Source of the DNA: DAHUYF01 sp963789275
GTDB taxonomy: Bacteria; Pseudomonadota; Alphaproteobacteria; ATCC43930; CGMCC-115725
Assembly (NCBI GenBank): GCA_963789275.1
Contig: CAWBKF010000004.1
Location: 558,001-622,000 of the forward strand
Direction of reading: 5' to 3'
DNA: 64,000 bases
Below the pieces are notes generated by a model. It was not told the DNA's origin and made no database searches. It saw nothing but the letters and a program-made list of their open reading frames with translations. This document shows, piece after piece, positions 10,572 to 18,711 of the stretch. Both the position numbers and the translations under genes were made by a program. Each line of letters begins with the position of its first letter. Position 1 is the stretch's first letter.

Positions 10572-11259
10572 ATGATCGCCGCCAACCTGGCCGCCATCCG
10601 CGCCCGCATCGCCGCCGCCGCCGCCGAGTGCGGCCGCGATCCCGGGGACGTGGCGCTGGTGGCGGTGAGCAAGACCCATGACGCGGCCGCCATCGCCGCG
10701 GCGATCGCCGCCGGGCAGCGCCGCTTCGGCGAGAACCGCGTGCAGGAGGCGCAGGCGAAATTTCCCGCCCTCAAAGCCGGCCATCCCGGGCTCGAGCTCC
10801 ATCTCATCGGCCCGCTGCAGACCAACAAGGTGAAGGAGGCGGTGGCGCTGTTCGACGTCATCGAGACGCTCGACCGGCCGAAGCTCGCCGAGGCGCTGGC
10901 CCGCGAAATGGAGCGGCAGCAGCGCCAGCCGGCGCTCTTCATCGAGGTCAATACCGGCGAGGAGGCGCAAAAGGCCGGCGTGCTGCCGGCAGGCGTCGAC
11001 GGCTTCATCGCCCTCTGCCGCGGCCTGGGCCTCGCCATCGCCGGGCTGATGTGCATCCCGCCGCTCGGACGAGGCGCCGGCGCCGCACTTCGCGTTGCTG
11101 CGCGAGATTGCGCGCCGACAGGGCATCGCCGGGCTCAGCATGGGGATGAGCGCCGATTTCGAGACCGCCATCCGCTTCGGCGCGACCCATGTGCGGGTCG
11201 GCACGGCGATCTTCGGCACGCGTCCGACGGCACCGGACGGTGGCGATCACCCCGCGTAG
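10572..11259 (+). CDS. yggS: YggS/PROSC-type pyridoxal-phosphate homeostasis protein, with one frame break
   Basis: PLP-binding, single-domain alanine-racemase-fold protein thought to buffer free pyridoxal phosphate. The PLP lysine lies in VALVAVSKTH near residue 35, RFGENRVQEAQAKFP near 54-68, and HLIGPLQTNKVKEAV around 78-92. The frame breaks in the CCGCTCGGACGAG stretch near 11066. Dropping one G restores DEAPAPHFALLREIAR and the family signature LSMGMSADFETAIRFGATHV, giving 228 residues with a TAG at 11257-11259. The last 13 bases overlap the convergent L,D-transpeptidase gene. The catalytic parts are otherwise complete. Confidence 0.88.
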
Positions 11260-11801
11260 GAGCCTGTTCGGGAAATGGGACGGGTCTGAGCACCCGCGGC
11301 CGCCGGCGCCACCACGACGCGCGTCCGCGCATCGGCGTCGCGCAGCACCGCGAGCAGATCCGCCTGCGCCAGCGCGACGCAGCCCTCGGTGGCGGCGTAA
11401 TCGGCGCGCGCGACATGCAGGAAAATGGCGCTGCCGCTGCCGGCGATGACGGGGTCGTCGTTATAGCCCAGCGGCACGATGAGATCGTAGACGCCATCCT
11501 CGCGCCACAGCGCCTCGGCGCTGGCGCCATAGGGCAGCGCCACCGGCCGGTTGTAGCAGGGATCGGCGGGATCGTCGCACCAGCCATCGCCAGGCGCGAG
11601 CGGCGCTGCGGCAAGAGCGGTTGCCGGCCGCGCGAGCCGGTCGGCGCGATAGAGCAGGCGGCGCATCGGCCAGGCGCCTGCCGGCGTCATGCCATCGCCC
11701 TCGCGCTTGCCCGCGCCGACGCCGCCGCGGCCGAGCGTGCAGCGCAAGCGCCTGCCGCCCCAGAGCGCGGTTCCGTCGGCAGAAACGAGGAGGTCGGGCA
11801 T
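11247..11801 (-). CDS. L,D-transpeptidase (YkuD domain) protein
   Basis: Predicted cell-wall transpeptidase of 184 residues. The catalytic signature appears near residues 132-148 as FLHVARADYAATEGCVAL: the conserved histidine, then the S/T-x-GC motif with the active-site cysteine. The domain starts almost at the N-terminus and no signal peptide is visible, which is also seen in related short family members; the true export route is unclear. Upstream of the ATG at 11801 lies repeat copy B. It overlaps the end of yggS on the other strand. Confidence 0.85.
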   Translation of the reverse strand: MPDLLVSADGTALWGGRRLRCTLGRGGVGAGKREGDGMTPAGAWPMRRLLYRADRLARPATALAAAPLAPGDGWCDDPADPCYNRPVALPYGASAEALWREDGVYDLIVPLGYNDDPVIAGSGSAIFLHVARADYAATEGCVALAQADLLAVLRDADARTRVVVAPAAAGAQTRPISRTGSYAG

Positions 11802-11811
11802 CGGTGAGCCG

Positions 11812-11900
11812 TCAGCTATCAGTTATCAGTTGTCAGTTATCAGTTATCAAGCGGCGCGAGTGACAATGCGCTACTGACAACTGATCGCTGAAGACTGACG
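11812..11900. repeat. TCAG-type heptamer inverted repeat, copy B
   Basis: Tandem units of the type TATCAGT and TGTCAGT form the left arm from 11812; the right arm has TACTGACAACTGATCGCTG and further units. The element fills the gap between the L,D-transpeptidase start and the end of the next minus-strand gene, and reaches the stop of the latter. Same family as copies A, C and D. Confidence 0.78.
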
Positions 11901-11903
11901 AAC

Positions 11904-12879
11904 TTATGGCGCCACATCCACCTGCTGGCCGCGCTGCTGCTGCTGGTGGATATGGGCGTACTTGTCGAGCGCGTCCATCATGCGCTGGGGAATGTCGACC
12001 GGCGGATTCTCCGGCAGGGCGGAAAGATCGGGTTGCGGCGTGGCTTGGGCTGTGGGCGCTGCCGGCGGCGCGGCTTGGGGCGCTGCGGCGCCGGGCTGCG
12101 GCGCGGCGGCGGGCGCGGTGCTGCCGGCGGGCGCCGCCGGCGTGGCGGCAGGTGCGGCGTTGCGCTGGAAGCGGGGCGGCAGCTGTGCGCCGGTGAGCTG
12201 GAGCGGCACCATCGCATGCGCCGGCGGCGCCGCGCGCGCGCCATAGGCGCTGCGCAGCAAGGCGCCGTTTTGCGAGGCGAAGGCTTGCTCGGCCGGGCTC
12301 GCGGTCCCGGGCGCCGGCGACATCGCAGGCGCGGCCTGGAGCGACGGCATCATCGGCGCGCGTGCGCGCGGCGCGGGCGTCATGGCCGCCGCTGTCGCGG
12401 CGCTCGCACGCGTCGCGGAGCTCGCCGTGGGAAGGGTCGCCGTGGCCGGCAAGGCGGCGGTGGCCGCAGCCGCTTGCCGCGGCGGATGCGGGCGCGGCGG
12501 GGAGGGCCGCGGCGCTGCCCAGCTTGACCTCCGCGGTGTCGCCGCCGGTGAGCAGCCCCATCACCATCTCGCCGGGATCCTTGCCGCTATCGTCCTTGAC
12601 GGCGACGCTCAGCATGCCGGCGGCGAGGCCGATCGGGCCGCCGTAAAGCCCGTCGCCGACGACGCGCGCGATATTCCCGGGGACATCGCCGGTGGCCCAG
12701 CGGTAGATGGTGTTGACGATCGGGATGTGCTGCAGCGGGTTCAGCGCGTCAAGCACGTCATGGAAGCTGAAGGAGCTTTCCTTCCAGGGATGGGGAGCGC
12801 CCGGCCCGTCGGTGGCAGTGACAGCGCCGGGCGCGGCCGGGACGTAGGAGAAGCCATAGGGGGCGGGGGCGTAGGACAT
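11904..12879 (-). CDS. Ala/Pro-rich hypothetical protein, with one frame break
   Basis: No family is recognised. About the first 120 residues look like a compact domain (FHDVLDALNPLQHIPIVNTI, then YRWATGDVPGNIARVVGDGL and a glycine-rich helix). A long alanine/proline linker follows and a C-terminal helix with PQRMMDALDKYAHIHQQQQ. The frame breaks inside the linker near 12470; removing one G gives 324 continuous residues. The organisation (small domain, flexible linker, helix) would suit an envelope-associated or scaffolding protein, but there is no direct evidence. No signal peptide or clear membrane segment is seen. Confidence 0.6.
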
Positions 12880-13077
12880 GGTCAGAGCGTATAAAGCAAA
12901 CTCGGTGCCAAGTAAAAAATTGCGTTATATCAGCTACTTGCACAATAAGGTCAGCGGGTTTCGGCAAGAACTGCCGGGACCTCGAAAAAACGGGGCGGCA
13001 ACATTGCCCGGCGCCGCGCCGCGGCGGTCGCGCTTTGCCGGCTTGCCGCCGCGTGCCGCGTCCGATAATTTTGCTCC

Positions 13078-13204
13078 GGTCAGTGGGGAGTAGCCGCCCT
13101 TCTTGAGGGGGCTCGCGTCAACAGACTTGGTCGCCTCGCGGCGGGCCATGGCGCGGGCGGCGAGCGGATGCGGGCATCCGCGCTTGGCGAGACCTTTGGC
13201 ATCG
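13078..13204 (+). ncRNA. yybP-ykoY manganese riboswitch
   Basis: The leader carries the two conserved blocks of this riboswitch class: GGGGAGTAGCCG at 13085-13096 and GTCAACAGACTTGGTCG at 13117-13133, and ends with GAGACCTTTGGC at 13189-13200. The class senses Mn2+ and switches on manganese exporters. It stands directly upstream of a GDT1/UPF0016-family gene, a typical regulon member, which strongly supports the call. Confidence 0.9.
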
Positions 13205-13209
13205 GCGTC

Positions 13210-13273
13210 GATCGCCCGGGCCGGGCGGAGGATGCCGACGCCACTGGTCCATCCTCCGCCCGGCCCCGCGATC
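13210..13273 (+). promoter_or_regulatory. Long hairpin between Mn riboswitch and exporter start, likely expression platform
   Basis: A nearly perfect 17-base-pair stem (GGGCCGGGCGGAGGATG at 13218-13234 with its complement at 13250-13266) is extended by GATCGC/GCGATC. It ends five bases before the GTG start at 13278, so the ribosome-binding region is buried in it. No U-run follows, pointing to translational rather than terminator-type control. The arm positions are read directly; the switching role is inferred. Confidence 0.65.
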
Positions 13274-13277
13274 TCCC

Positions 13278-13845
13278 GTGGAAGCATTTTTGACCTCGCT
13301 CGCCGTCGTCGCCATCGCCGAGATCGGCGACCGCACGCAGCTCCTTGCCCTGGTGCTGGCCTCGCAATTCCGCCGGCCGGTGCCGATCATCGCCGGCATC
13401 TTCCTTGCCACGCTCGCCAATCACGCGGTGGCGGCGCTGGCCGGGGAATGGGTCGGCGACCTGCTCACGCCGAGTGCTGCTGCACTGGGTGCTCGGCCTC
13501 TCCTTCATCGCCATGGCGGTCTGGACGCTGGTGCCGGACAAGCTCGGCGCCGCCGCCGCCGCGCCGCCGCGGCGCGGCGCCTTCCTCACCACGCTGGTGG
13601 GGTTCTTCCTGTGCGAGATCGGCGACAAGACGCAGATCGCCACCGCGGCGCTCGCCGCGCGCTTCGACCTGCTGCTGGCGGTGGTGATCGGCACCACCAC
13701 CGGCATGATGCTGGCCAATGTGCCGACGGTGCTGTTCGGGCACTATGCCGGGCACCGCGTCGGCTCCGGCTGGACGCGCTACGTCGCCGCGGCGATCTTC
13801 GCCGCCGAGGCGGCGCTGACATTTGCCGGCCACGGCATGGTGTAA
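13278..13845 (+). CDS. GDT1/TMEM165 (UPF0016) family manganese exporter, with one frame break
   Basis: Inner-membrane cation transporter that, in bacterial relatives, exports Mn2+. The two inverted halves each carry the family signature: EIGDRTQ near residues 14-20 and EIGDKTQ in the second half, with six hydrophobic segments in total. The frame breaks near 13473; removing one base joins the halves into a 188-residue protein of normal length. The start is a GTG at 13278. Control by the upstream yybP-ykoY element fits a manganese-detoxification role. The break is most simply a sequence error. Confidence 0.88.
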
Positions 13846-13857
13846 GCCCGCGGGCGG

Positions 13858-14991
13858 CTACAGCCAGTGGCCGCTGCGCGTCGCTTTGGTGCGCAGATAG
13901 CGCTCGTTGTGACCGTTGGCGGGAAAGATATGCGGCACGCGCTCGACCACCTCGATGCCGCAGCGGATGAGCGCCGCCACCTTCTCCGGATTGTTGGTGA
14001 GCAGGCGCACGCGGGCGAAGCCGAGCTGGCGCAGCATCTCGGCCGCGGGCAGGTAGACGCGCTCATCGGCGTCGAAGCCCAATTGCTCATTGGCGTCGAC
14101 GGTGTCGAGCCCGGCATCCTGCAGCTGATAGGCGCGCAGCTTGTTGACGAGGCCGATGCCGCGGCCTTCCTGCGCGAGATAGAGCAGCACGCCGCTGCCG
14201 GTGCGCGCGATCTCGACGATGGCGCCGCGCAGCTGGTCGCCGCAATCGCAGCGCAGGCTGGCGAGGAGATCGCCGGTGAAGCATTCGGAATGGAGCCGCG
14301 CCAGCACCGGTGCGGCGGGATCGGGATCGCCGATCAGGATGGCGAGGTGCTCGATGCCGCCATCGCTCGGCCGGAAGGCGATGATGCGCGTGTTCTCGGC
14401 GCCGCTCAGGGGCACGCGCGCCTCGCTCACCGGCCGCAGCGAATGCGCGGCGGTCGCCTGATAGGCCAGCACCGCGCCCGCCTCGATCAGCATCAACCCG
14501 TCGCGCTCGGCGAGCGTCGCCGCGGCGCGCGGGCTGAGATGCGCCACCAGCACCGCCGGCAGCAATCGCGCGAGCTTGACCAGTTCGACCGCGGCATCGG
14601 CGACCCCGGCGGCGTCGGTCACCGTGCCCGGCGGCACCCGTCCGGTGGTCGCGGCCGCGGGATCGGCGAGGTCGCGCAGCGCGTCCGCCGCCGCATCCGC
14701 GGCCAGCGGCAACAGCACCGCGCCGCCCTTGCCGCTCGGCGGCTCGACCAGGCCCAGCGCCGCCGCGCGCCGCCGCGTCAGCACCAGCGACGGCGCGGCA
14801 CCCGACAGCGTCTTGAGCCGCTCGAGACTCTCCGGCGTGATCGCTTCCGCCGCCTGGACGACCAGCGCCGCCGCGCCATCGCGCAGCAGCACCAGGCTGC
14901 CCCGGCGCAGATCGGTGATGGCGCGGTCGATCTGGCGCAAGGCGCGCTGATCGGGGGAGACCGGCAGAGTGGCGGGCTTGGCGTTGAACAA
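13858..14991 (-). CDS. ribA: GTP cyclohydrolase II, with degenerate N-terminal RibB-like region
   Basis: Converts GTP to 2,5-diamino-6-ribosylamino-4(3H)-pyrimidinone 5'-phosphate, the first riboflavin precursor. The C-terminal half (from about residue 180) has the zinc site HSECFTGDLLASLRCDCG with the three cysteines, and then LYLAQEGRGIGLVNKLRAY, all intact. The first 170 residues look like a decayed 3,4-dihydroxy-2-butanone-4-phosphate synthase domain, without its usual acidic RGGHTE-type motifs. The start appears to be a TTG at 14991. The CDP-alcohol phosphatidyltransferase gene ends 17 bases upstream, so they may form one transcript. Confidence 0.88.
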   Translation of the reverse strand: MFNAKPATLPVSPDQRALRQIDRAITDLRRGSLVLLRDGAAALVVQAAEAITPESLERLKTLSGAAPSLVLTRRRAAALGLVEPPSGKGGAVLLPLAADAAADALRDLADPAAATTGRVPPGTVTDAAGVADAAVELVKLARLLPAVLVAHLSPRAAATLAERDGLMLIEAGAVLAYQATAAHSLRPVSEARVPLSGAENTRIIAFRPSDGGIEHLAILIGDPDPAAPVLARLHSECFTGDLLASLRCDCGDQLRGAIVEIARTGSGVLLYLAQEGRGIGLVNKLRAYQLQDAGLDTVDANEQLGFDADERVYLPAAEMLRQLGFARVRLLTNNPEKVAALIRCGIEVVERVPHIFPANGHNERYLRTKATRSGHWL

Positions 14992-15008
14992 GGACTGACC
15001 TCAACCCC

Positions 15009-15827
15009 TTATGTAGTGATTGCCGGCCGCCGGCGCTGCCGCGCCACGAGCGCCACGGCATCGGCGCCAAAGGAATAGCAGAGCAACCCGAGCCCGGCCA
15101 AACACAGCGTACCTGCCGCCGTCGGCGCCAGCAGCGGCGGCAGCGCCGCCAGCAGCATGACGATGACCGCGACGCAGATCGCCTTGCGACGGAAGCTGGG
15201 CGCCAGCGGTGCCGCCAGGACCGGCCAGAGCCGCCCCGCCCCCAGGAACATATAGCGCATCAGCCCCGCCGTCAGCACCCACGCCCCCGCCTGCCCCGCA
15301 CGCCAGACCAGCGCCGCCAGCACGAGCACGAAGAGGGCGTCGACCTCCATGTCGAAGCGCGCGCCAAAGTGGCTGGCAAGACCGGTTTTCCGCGCCGCCC
15401 AGCCATCGACGCCGTCGAGCAGCAGCGCCGCGGTCCCGGCCAGCGCCAGCAGCCAGCGCCCGAAAGGCGACGGGATCCCCCCTTCGGCCAGCACGCCCAG
15501 CATCACCGCCACTGCCGCGGCGCGGGTCAAGGTCACCATATTGGCCGCGCCGAAGCGGCGATGCGGCGCATGCTGCGCCAGGCCCGCCAGCACCAGCGCC
15601 GCCACCGCGCCATAGCCGAGCAGCGCCCCCGCCGGCGCGCGCCAGCCGAGCCCGGCGAGCTTCATCAAGGCCACGCCGCAGAGGGCGACGCCGGCGCCGA
15701 GCAGCGCCAGCCGCCAGCCGGCATCGAGCAGCAAAGGGCGGGTCGACAGGGGGTCCTCGGCGCGGTCCAGGGGGCTACCCGGCTTGAGGGCAAGTGCGAC
15801 AATGGCGCGAAACTGCGGGGACCACAA
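15009..15827 (-). CDS. CDP-alcohol phosphatidyltransferase family membrane protein
   Basis: Integral membrane enzyme of the family that moves a phospho-alcohol group from CDP-alcohol to an acceptor (phospholipid synthesis). The signature DGxxAR-x8-G-x3-D-x3-D is present as DGVDGWAARKTGLASHFG followed by ARFDMEVD, with all three aspartates kept. About six or seven hydrophobic helices surround it. No ATG or GTG suits the N-terminus; a TTG at 15827 is the best non-overlapping start, and longer versions would run into the next small gene. The acceptor cannot be predicted. Confidence 0.75.
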   Translation of the reverse strand: MWSPQFRAIVALALKPGSPLDRAEDPLSTRPLLLDAGWRLALLGAGVALCGVALMKLAGLGWRAPAGALLGYGAVAALVLAGLAQHAPHRRFGAANMVTLTRAAAVAVMLGVLAEGGIPSPFGRWLLALAGTAALLLDGVDGWAARKTGLASHFGARFDMEVDALFVLVLAALVWRAGQAGAWVLTAGLMRYMFLGAGRLWPVLAAPLAPSFRRKAICVAVIVMLLAALPPLLAPTAAGTLCLAGLGLLCYSFGADAVALVARQRRRPAITT

Positions 15828-15873
15828 GGCGGGAGCCGGCGGGCTCGCGCAGAGTTGAGGCACCCCCGCGGCG

Positions 15874-16047
15874 CTAATGCCTGACGGCGCTCTGCAGCGC
15901 CGTGGCCCTGGCCTCGAACTCGCGCGCGACTTGGGCGAGCTTCTGGGCGATGGGAGCATTGCCGGCCGCGTCATGCTCCGCCGACAGACGGCGGAGCTGC
16001 GCCGCTTTCTCCTGCAGAAAAGTGATCTGCTCCTGTGCCGCCGCCAT
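15874..16047 (-). CDS. 57-residue helical hypothetical protein
   Basis: Small, probably soluble protein that looks like one or two charged amphipathic helices (EKAAQLRRLSAEHDAAGN, then AQKLAQVAREFEARATALQ). No family is recognised. The ATG at 16047 is followed by typical coding bias and the frame is clean to the TAG at 15874. Two other genes of similar size and helical look lie within 1.5 kb (16757 and 17077). Function unknown. Confidence 0.55.
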   Translation of the reverse strand: MAAAQEQITFLQEKAAQLRRLSAEHDAAGNAPIAQKLAQVAREFEARATALQSAVRH

Positions 16048-16380
16048 GGGCTTTCCCCTGGCCGTTAGTCTACTCCCGGTTGATGCCGAGACCGGTACGC
16101 TACCGCACCAGGGTTGACCTCCGGTTCCGGCGGTGATCGCCGGTGCTGCAAGGCGTGCCCCTCGACGGGCGCGGCGGTCCATCCAACGGCAACTTGCACG
16201 CGGCAAAACTGTTGGCGCCGCGGAACCTAACCGCGCATTGCTCGTTTTAAGCGCGCCCGACGGTTGCCTCATCGGGACACTGCCTTCCCCGCTCGGCGCT
16301 TGCGCCGGGCGGGGCTTTTTCCCGGTAATCACCGCTTAAACCTCCGGCGGTATCTTCGGGCTGCAGGGCTGGAGAATGCC
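16048..16380. other. Intergenic stretch with orphan terminator
   Basis: No convincing protein gene in this 333-base region. It contains a rho-independent terminator at 16287-16320 facing the plus strand although no plus-strand gene is found upstream, and a TTGACC box near 16114. A short untranslated transcript is possible. Confidence 0.5.
16287..16320 (+). terminator. Rho-independent terminator without an obvious gene
   Basis: CCCCGCTCGGCGC, a TT loop and GCGCCGGGCGGGG form a 13-pair stem (one T-G wobble), followed by CTTTTT. It points along the plus strand and ends 60 bases before the 34-residue ORF at 16381. Confidence 0.75.
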
Positions 16381-16485
16381 ATGTACCACGTCGTCGGCAT
16401 CGTTGGGCTCATCATCGCTGTCGGCGCCATCAGCGGCATCGTCCGGGCGCATCTGGAAGAGCGACGCGCCAACCGCCGACCCTGA
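16381..16485 (+). CDS. 34-residue single-helix membrane peptide
   Basis: Short ORF MYHVVGIVGLIIAVGAISG followed by a basic tail ending RRANRRP, i.e. one membrane helix with positively charged C-terminus, expected to stay in the cytoplasm. GGAG at 16371-16374 gives a good Shine-Dalgarno spacing to the ATG. No known family. Because the ORF is tiny, the call rests on the ribosome-binding site and the clear hydrophobic-plus-basic pattern. Confidence 0.45.
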   Translation: MYHVVGIVGLIIAVGAISGIVRAHLEERRANRRP

Positions 16486-16756
16486 CCGCCGGGCGCCGGC
16501 CGATCCCGCGCCCTCCTTTCACTGCGATAGCCAAATTCCCGATCGGGCGGCAGATCGCGCGCCGCGACCGGAGTGATATCGGCCTATCGGCGCCGTACCG
16601 GGCGAGCACCTCTCGCTGCCACTTTGCCGCCATGCGCCAGAGGCCCGGCGTCGGATGGCAAGGCGCTCTACAACTTTAACGATAAATATCTTTGCAGATA
16701 CACAATCTGGGAGTAGTCTTTCGTACTCCGGGAAGCCATCCGCCAAGGGAAATCGA

Positions 16757-16939
16757 ATGGAATCCGCAGCGCCCGCGTCGGAGGATGCTGTCCTGCGCCT
16801 CCGCAGAACGTCCGCTCATTTGGTCGCGGTCGCCGCCAAGCTCGACGCCGAGGCCAATGCTCTCGAGCGCGACACCAATTCAGCCGCTCATTCTGCCTGC
16901 GCGAATGCCGGCGCGTGCTGGCACTCTGTCGCACCTTAA
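16757..16939 (+). CDS. 60-residue hypothetical protein
   Basis: Small protein with a helical middle (EDAVLRLRRTSAHLVAVAAK and LDAEANALERDT) resembling in style the 15874 product. AAGGGA at 16745-16750 lies a suitable distance upstream of the ATG at 16757. The C-terminus contains two cysteines and a tryptophan. No family recognised; surrounding DNA is slightly less GC-rich than the window average. Confidence 0.4.
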   Translation: MESAAPASEDAVLRLRRTSAHLVAVAAKLDAEANALERDTNSAAHSACANAGACWHSVAP

Positions 16940-17076
16940 TCTCGCCAAAGCATCGCTGCTTCGCCTTATCAGAGCGACTGTTCTGACGAAGCACTCAATC
17001 AATGCCATTCATTCAAAGTAGAAATGCTGTAGGGTTTTCCTCCCCGCTCGCGCTAGACGGCCGATCAGAGGCTCCG

Positions 17077-17250
17077 ATGAACCACGCACGGTATATGCGG
17101 GATCGCGCTGCCGACTTCGCCAACATGGCATTGACCACCAGCGATCCGGTGGCGGCCAGAAGCTTCCATGAGATGGCGATGATCTGCAGGGCCAAGGCGG
17201 ACCAGCTGGAACGCCACGCCCGTGACCGAGAATTTGCCGAGCCGCGCTAG
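17077..17250 (+). CDS. 57-residue hypothetical protein
   Basis: Charged, methionine-containing helical protein (MNHARYMRDRAADFANMA, then RSFHEMAMICRAKADQLERH). It resembles the many small 'number of residues between TPR-like helices' proteins of Rhizobiales and Rhodospirillales, but no family can be named. The inner ATG at 17077 is preferred to one at 17002, because the extra N-terminal residues look non-coding. It is convergent with the NUDIX gene. Confidence 0.5.
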   Translation: MNHARYMRDRAADFANMALTTSDPVAARSFHEMAMICRAKADQLERHARDREFAEPR

Positions 17251-17285
17251 CCGAAGTTCGGCTTCCGGCGGCGGCATGTGACGCG

Positions 17286-17783
17286 TCAGCCTTGCCGGCG
17301 CTGCGCCAGGAAATCGCGCACCGCTTCGCCGGTGCCGAAATTCCACGGGCGCAGCTTCTCCAGCGGCACTTCCTTGAAATCGGCGAGCTCGCTGCGGTCG
17401 AGCACGATCTCGCCTTCGGCCGGCATGTGATAGGCGATGATCACCTGGTTCATGCGGGGAAAGGCATAGGCGCCGATCAGCCGGCCGGCCTCGACGGTGA
17501 GGCCAAGCTCCTCCGCCACTTCGCGCCGCGCCGCCGCCTCCGGGCTCTCTTCGGGCTCGAGGAAGCCGGTGACCAGGCCGTACCAGCTCTCCGGCCAGCC
17601 CACCCCGCGCACCAGGATGATCTGGCCGCGGCGCTCAACGATCGCCGCCACCACCGGCACCGGCGAGAGATAGGTGGTCTTGCCGCAGCCGGCCGCGGTG
17701 CACAGGCGCTGGCCGGGCTTGGCCGCGACCGGCGCCAGCAGGCCGCCGCAAAAGCCGCAATGACGCGGCGGTTCATAGGCCAT
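17286..17783 (-). CDS. NUDIX hydrolase with N-terminal zinc ribbon
   Basis: Hydrolyses a nucleoside-diphosphate-linked substrate. The NUDIX box is GFLEPEESPEAAARREVAEE followed by LGL (about residues 76-98), a full match to G-x5-E-x7-REUXEEXGU. A CGFCGG pair near residue 10 and a second cysteine pair CTAAGC form a zinc ribbon as in NudC-type NADH pyrophosphatases, but the characteristic SQPWPFPxS segment of NudC is not seen. 165 residues from the ATG at 17783, which directly precedes the conserved MAYEPPRHC start. Exact substrate unknown. Confidence 0.85.
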   Translation of the reverse strand: MAYEPPRHCGFCGGLLAPVAAKPGQRLCTAAGCGKTTYLSPVPVVAAIVERRGQIILVRGVGWPESWYGLVTGFLEPEESPEAAARREVAEELGLTVEAGRLIGAYAFPRMNQVIIAYHMPAEGEIVLDRSELADFKEVPLEKLRPWNFGTGEAVRDFLAQRRQG

Positions 17784-17885
17784 GAGCCCGCTTATGCAGG
17801 CCGCCGCCGGCGCTGGCAAGGAGGATTGTCATGGCGACAATTCCGGGGGCTACAGCGCCGGGCGCGTTTGCTAGACTCCGCCGCC

Positions 17886-18619
17886 ATGAGCCTCATCCCG
17901 CTGCCCGCCGCCGACGATCTCGAACAGCGCCTCTCGCGCGATGCCTACGCCTTTCTCGGCGCGGCGCGCATGCGGCCGTTGCTCGCGGCGGCGGGGCCGC
18001 TAGCGGATTGGGAGCGCTTTGCCGCAAGCTGGAACGAGATGCCGGTCGACACCTACATGGCCGATGGCGGGCGCTACCGCCGCCGCCGCCATGCAGTGTT
18101 CGCGGCGCCGGGCCGGCAGCGCCATCACCCGCGCGCCGCATCAGGCGCATTACCAGAGTCGCGACTACAACCCGCTCCATGGCGGCATCGAGCGCTGGTT
18201 CGAGCCGGTCGCCGCCGACATCGCCGCCGGCACCAGCCTCACCACCATCCTCGCTTTCTGCCGCGCGCTGTTCGAGCGGCTCGAGCCCGCGAGCCGCGCC
18301 TGGCACATCGAGACGCATCAGTTCCGCATCGAGGCGCGGACCGGGCAGGCCGGCAAGCCGACGCCCGAGGGCATGCATCGCGACGGCGTCGACTACGTGC
18401 TGGTGCTGCTCATCCGCCGCCAGAACATCCGCCGCGGCACCACCAGCATCCACGATCTCGACCGCCATCTGCTCGGCAGCTTCACCCTCACCGATCCCTT
18501 CGACGCGGCGCTGGTGCATGACGCGCGGGTATATCACGGCGTGACGCCGGTCGAGCCGGTCGACCCCGCACGTCCCCGCCTATCGCGACGTGCTGGTGGT
18601 GACGTTCAAGCGCGACTGA
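17886..18619 (+). CDS. 2OG-Fe dioxygenase family protein (PF10014 type), with two frame breaks
   Basis: Predicted iron- and 2-oxoglutarate-dependent hydroxylase. Conserved features are the N-terminal ADWERFAASWNEMPVDTYM, the core YNPLHGGIERWFEPV, the metal-binding HRDGVDYVLVLLI (His-x-Asp) and a distal VYHGVTPVEP histidine. The frame breaks near 18108 and again near 18572 (a run of four C); removing one base at each gives 243 residues ending FKRD at 18619. Relatives of this family hydroxylate free amino acids. It stands just upstream of the RibD-like operon, 92 bases away, on the same strand. Substrate unknown. Confidence 0.78.
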
Positions 18620-18711
18620 GCCGCCCCCTGCCCTGCCGCAGCCTAGCGCCAACGCTCCTGTGAACTGACCAGCGCCTCGCGGTGTCCTAGACTTGGCGGC
18701 GGAGGGTCGGC

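Noticed and set aside
12934..13287. 117-residue minus-strand ORF over the riboswitch region
   Set aside because: It lies antisense to the conserved riboswitch and hairpin, and its product is an arginine-rich, featureless string typical of shadow frames.
16133..16339. 68-residue plus-strand ORF over the terminator
   Set aside because: It runs through the hairpin and poly-T tract and has a composition typical of non-coding DNA.
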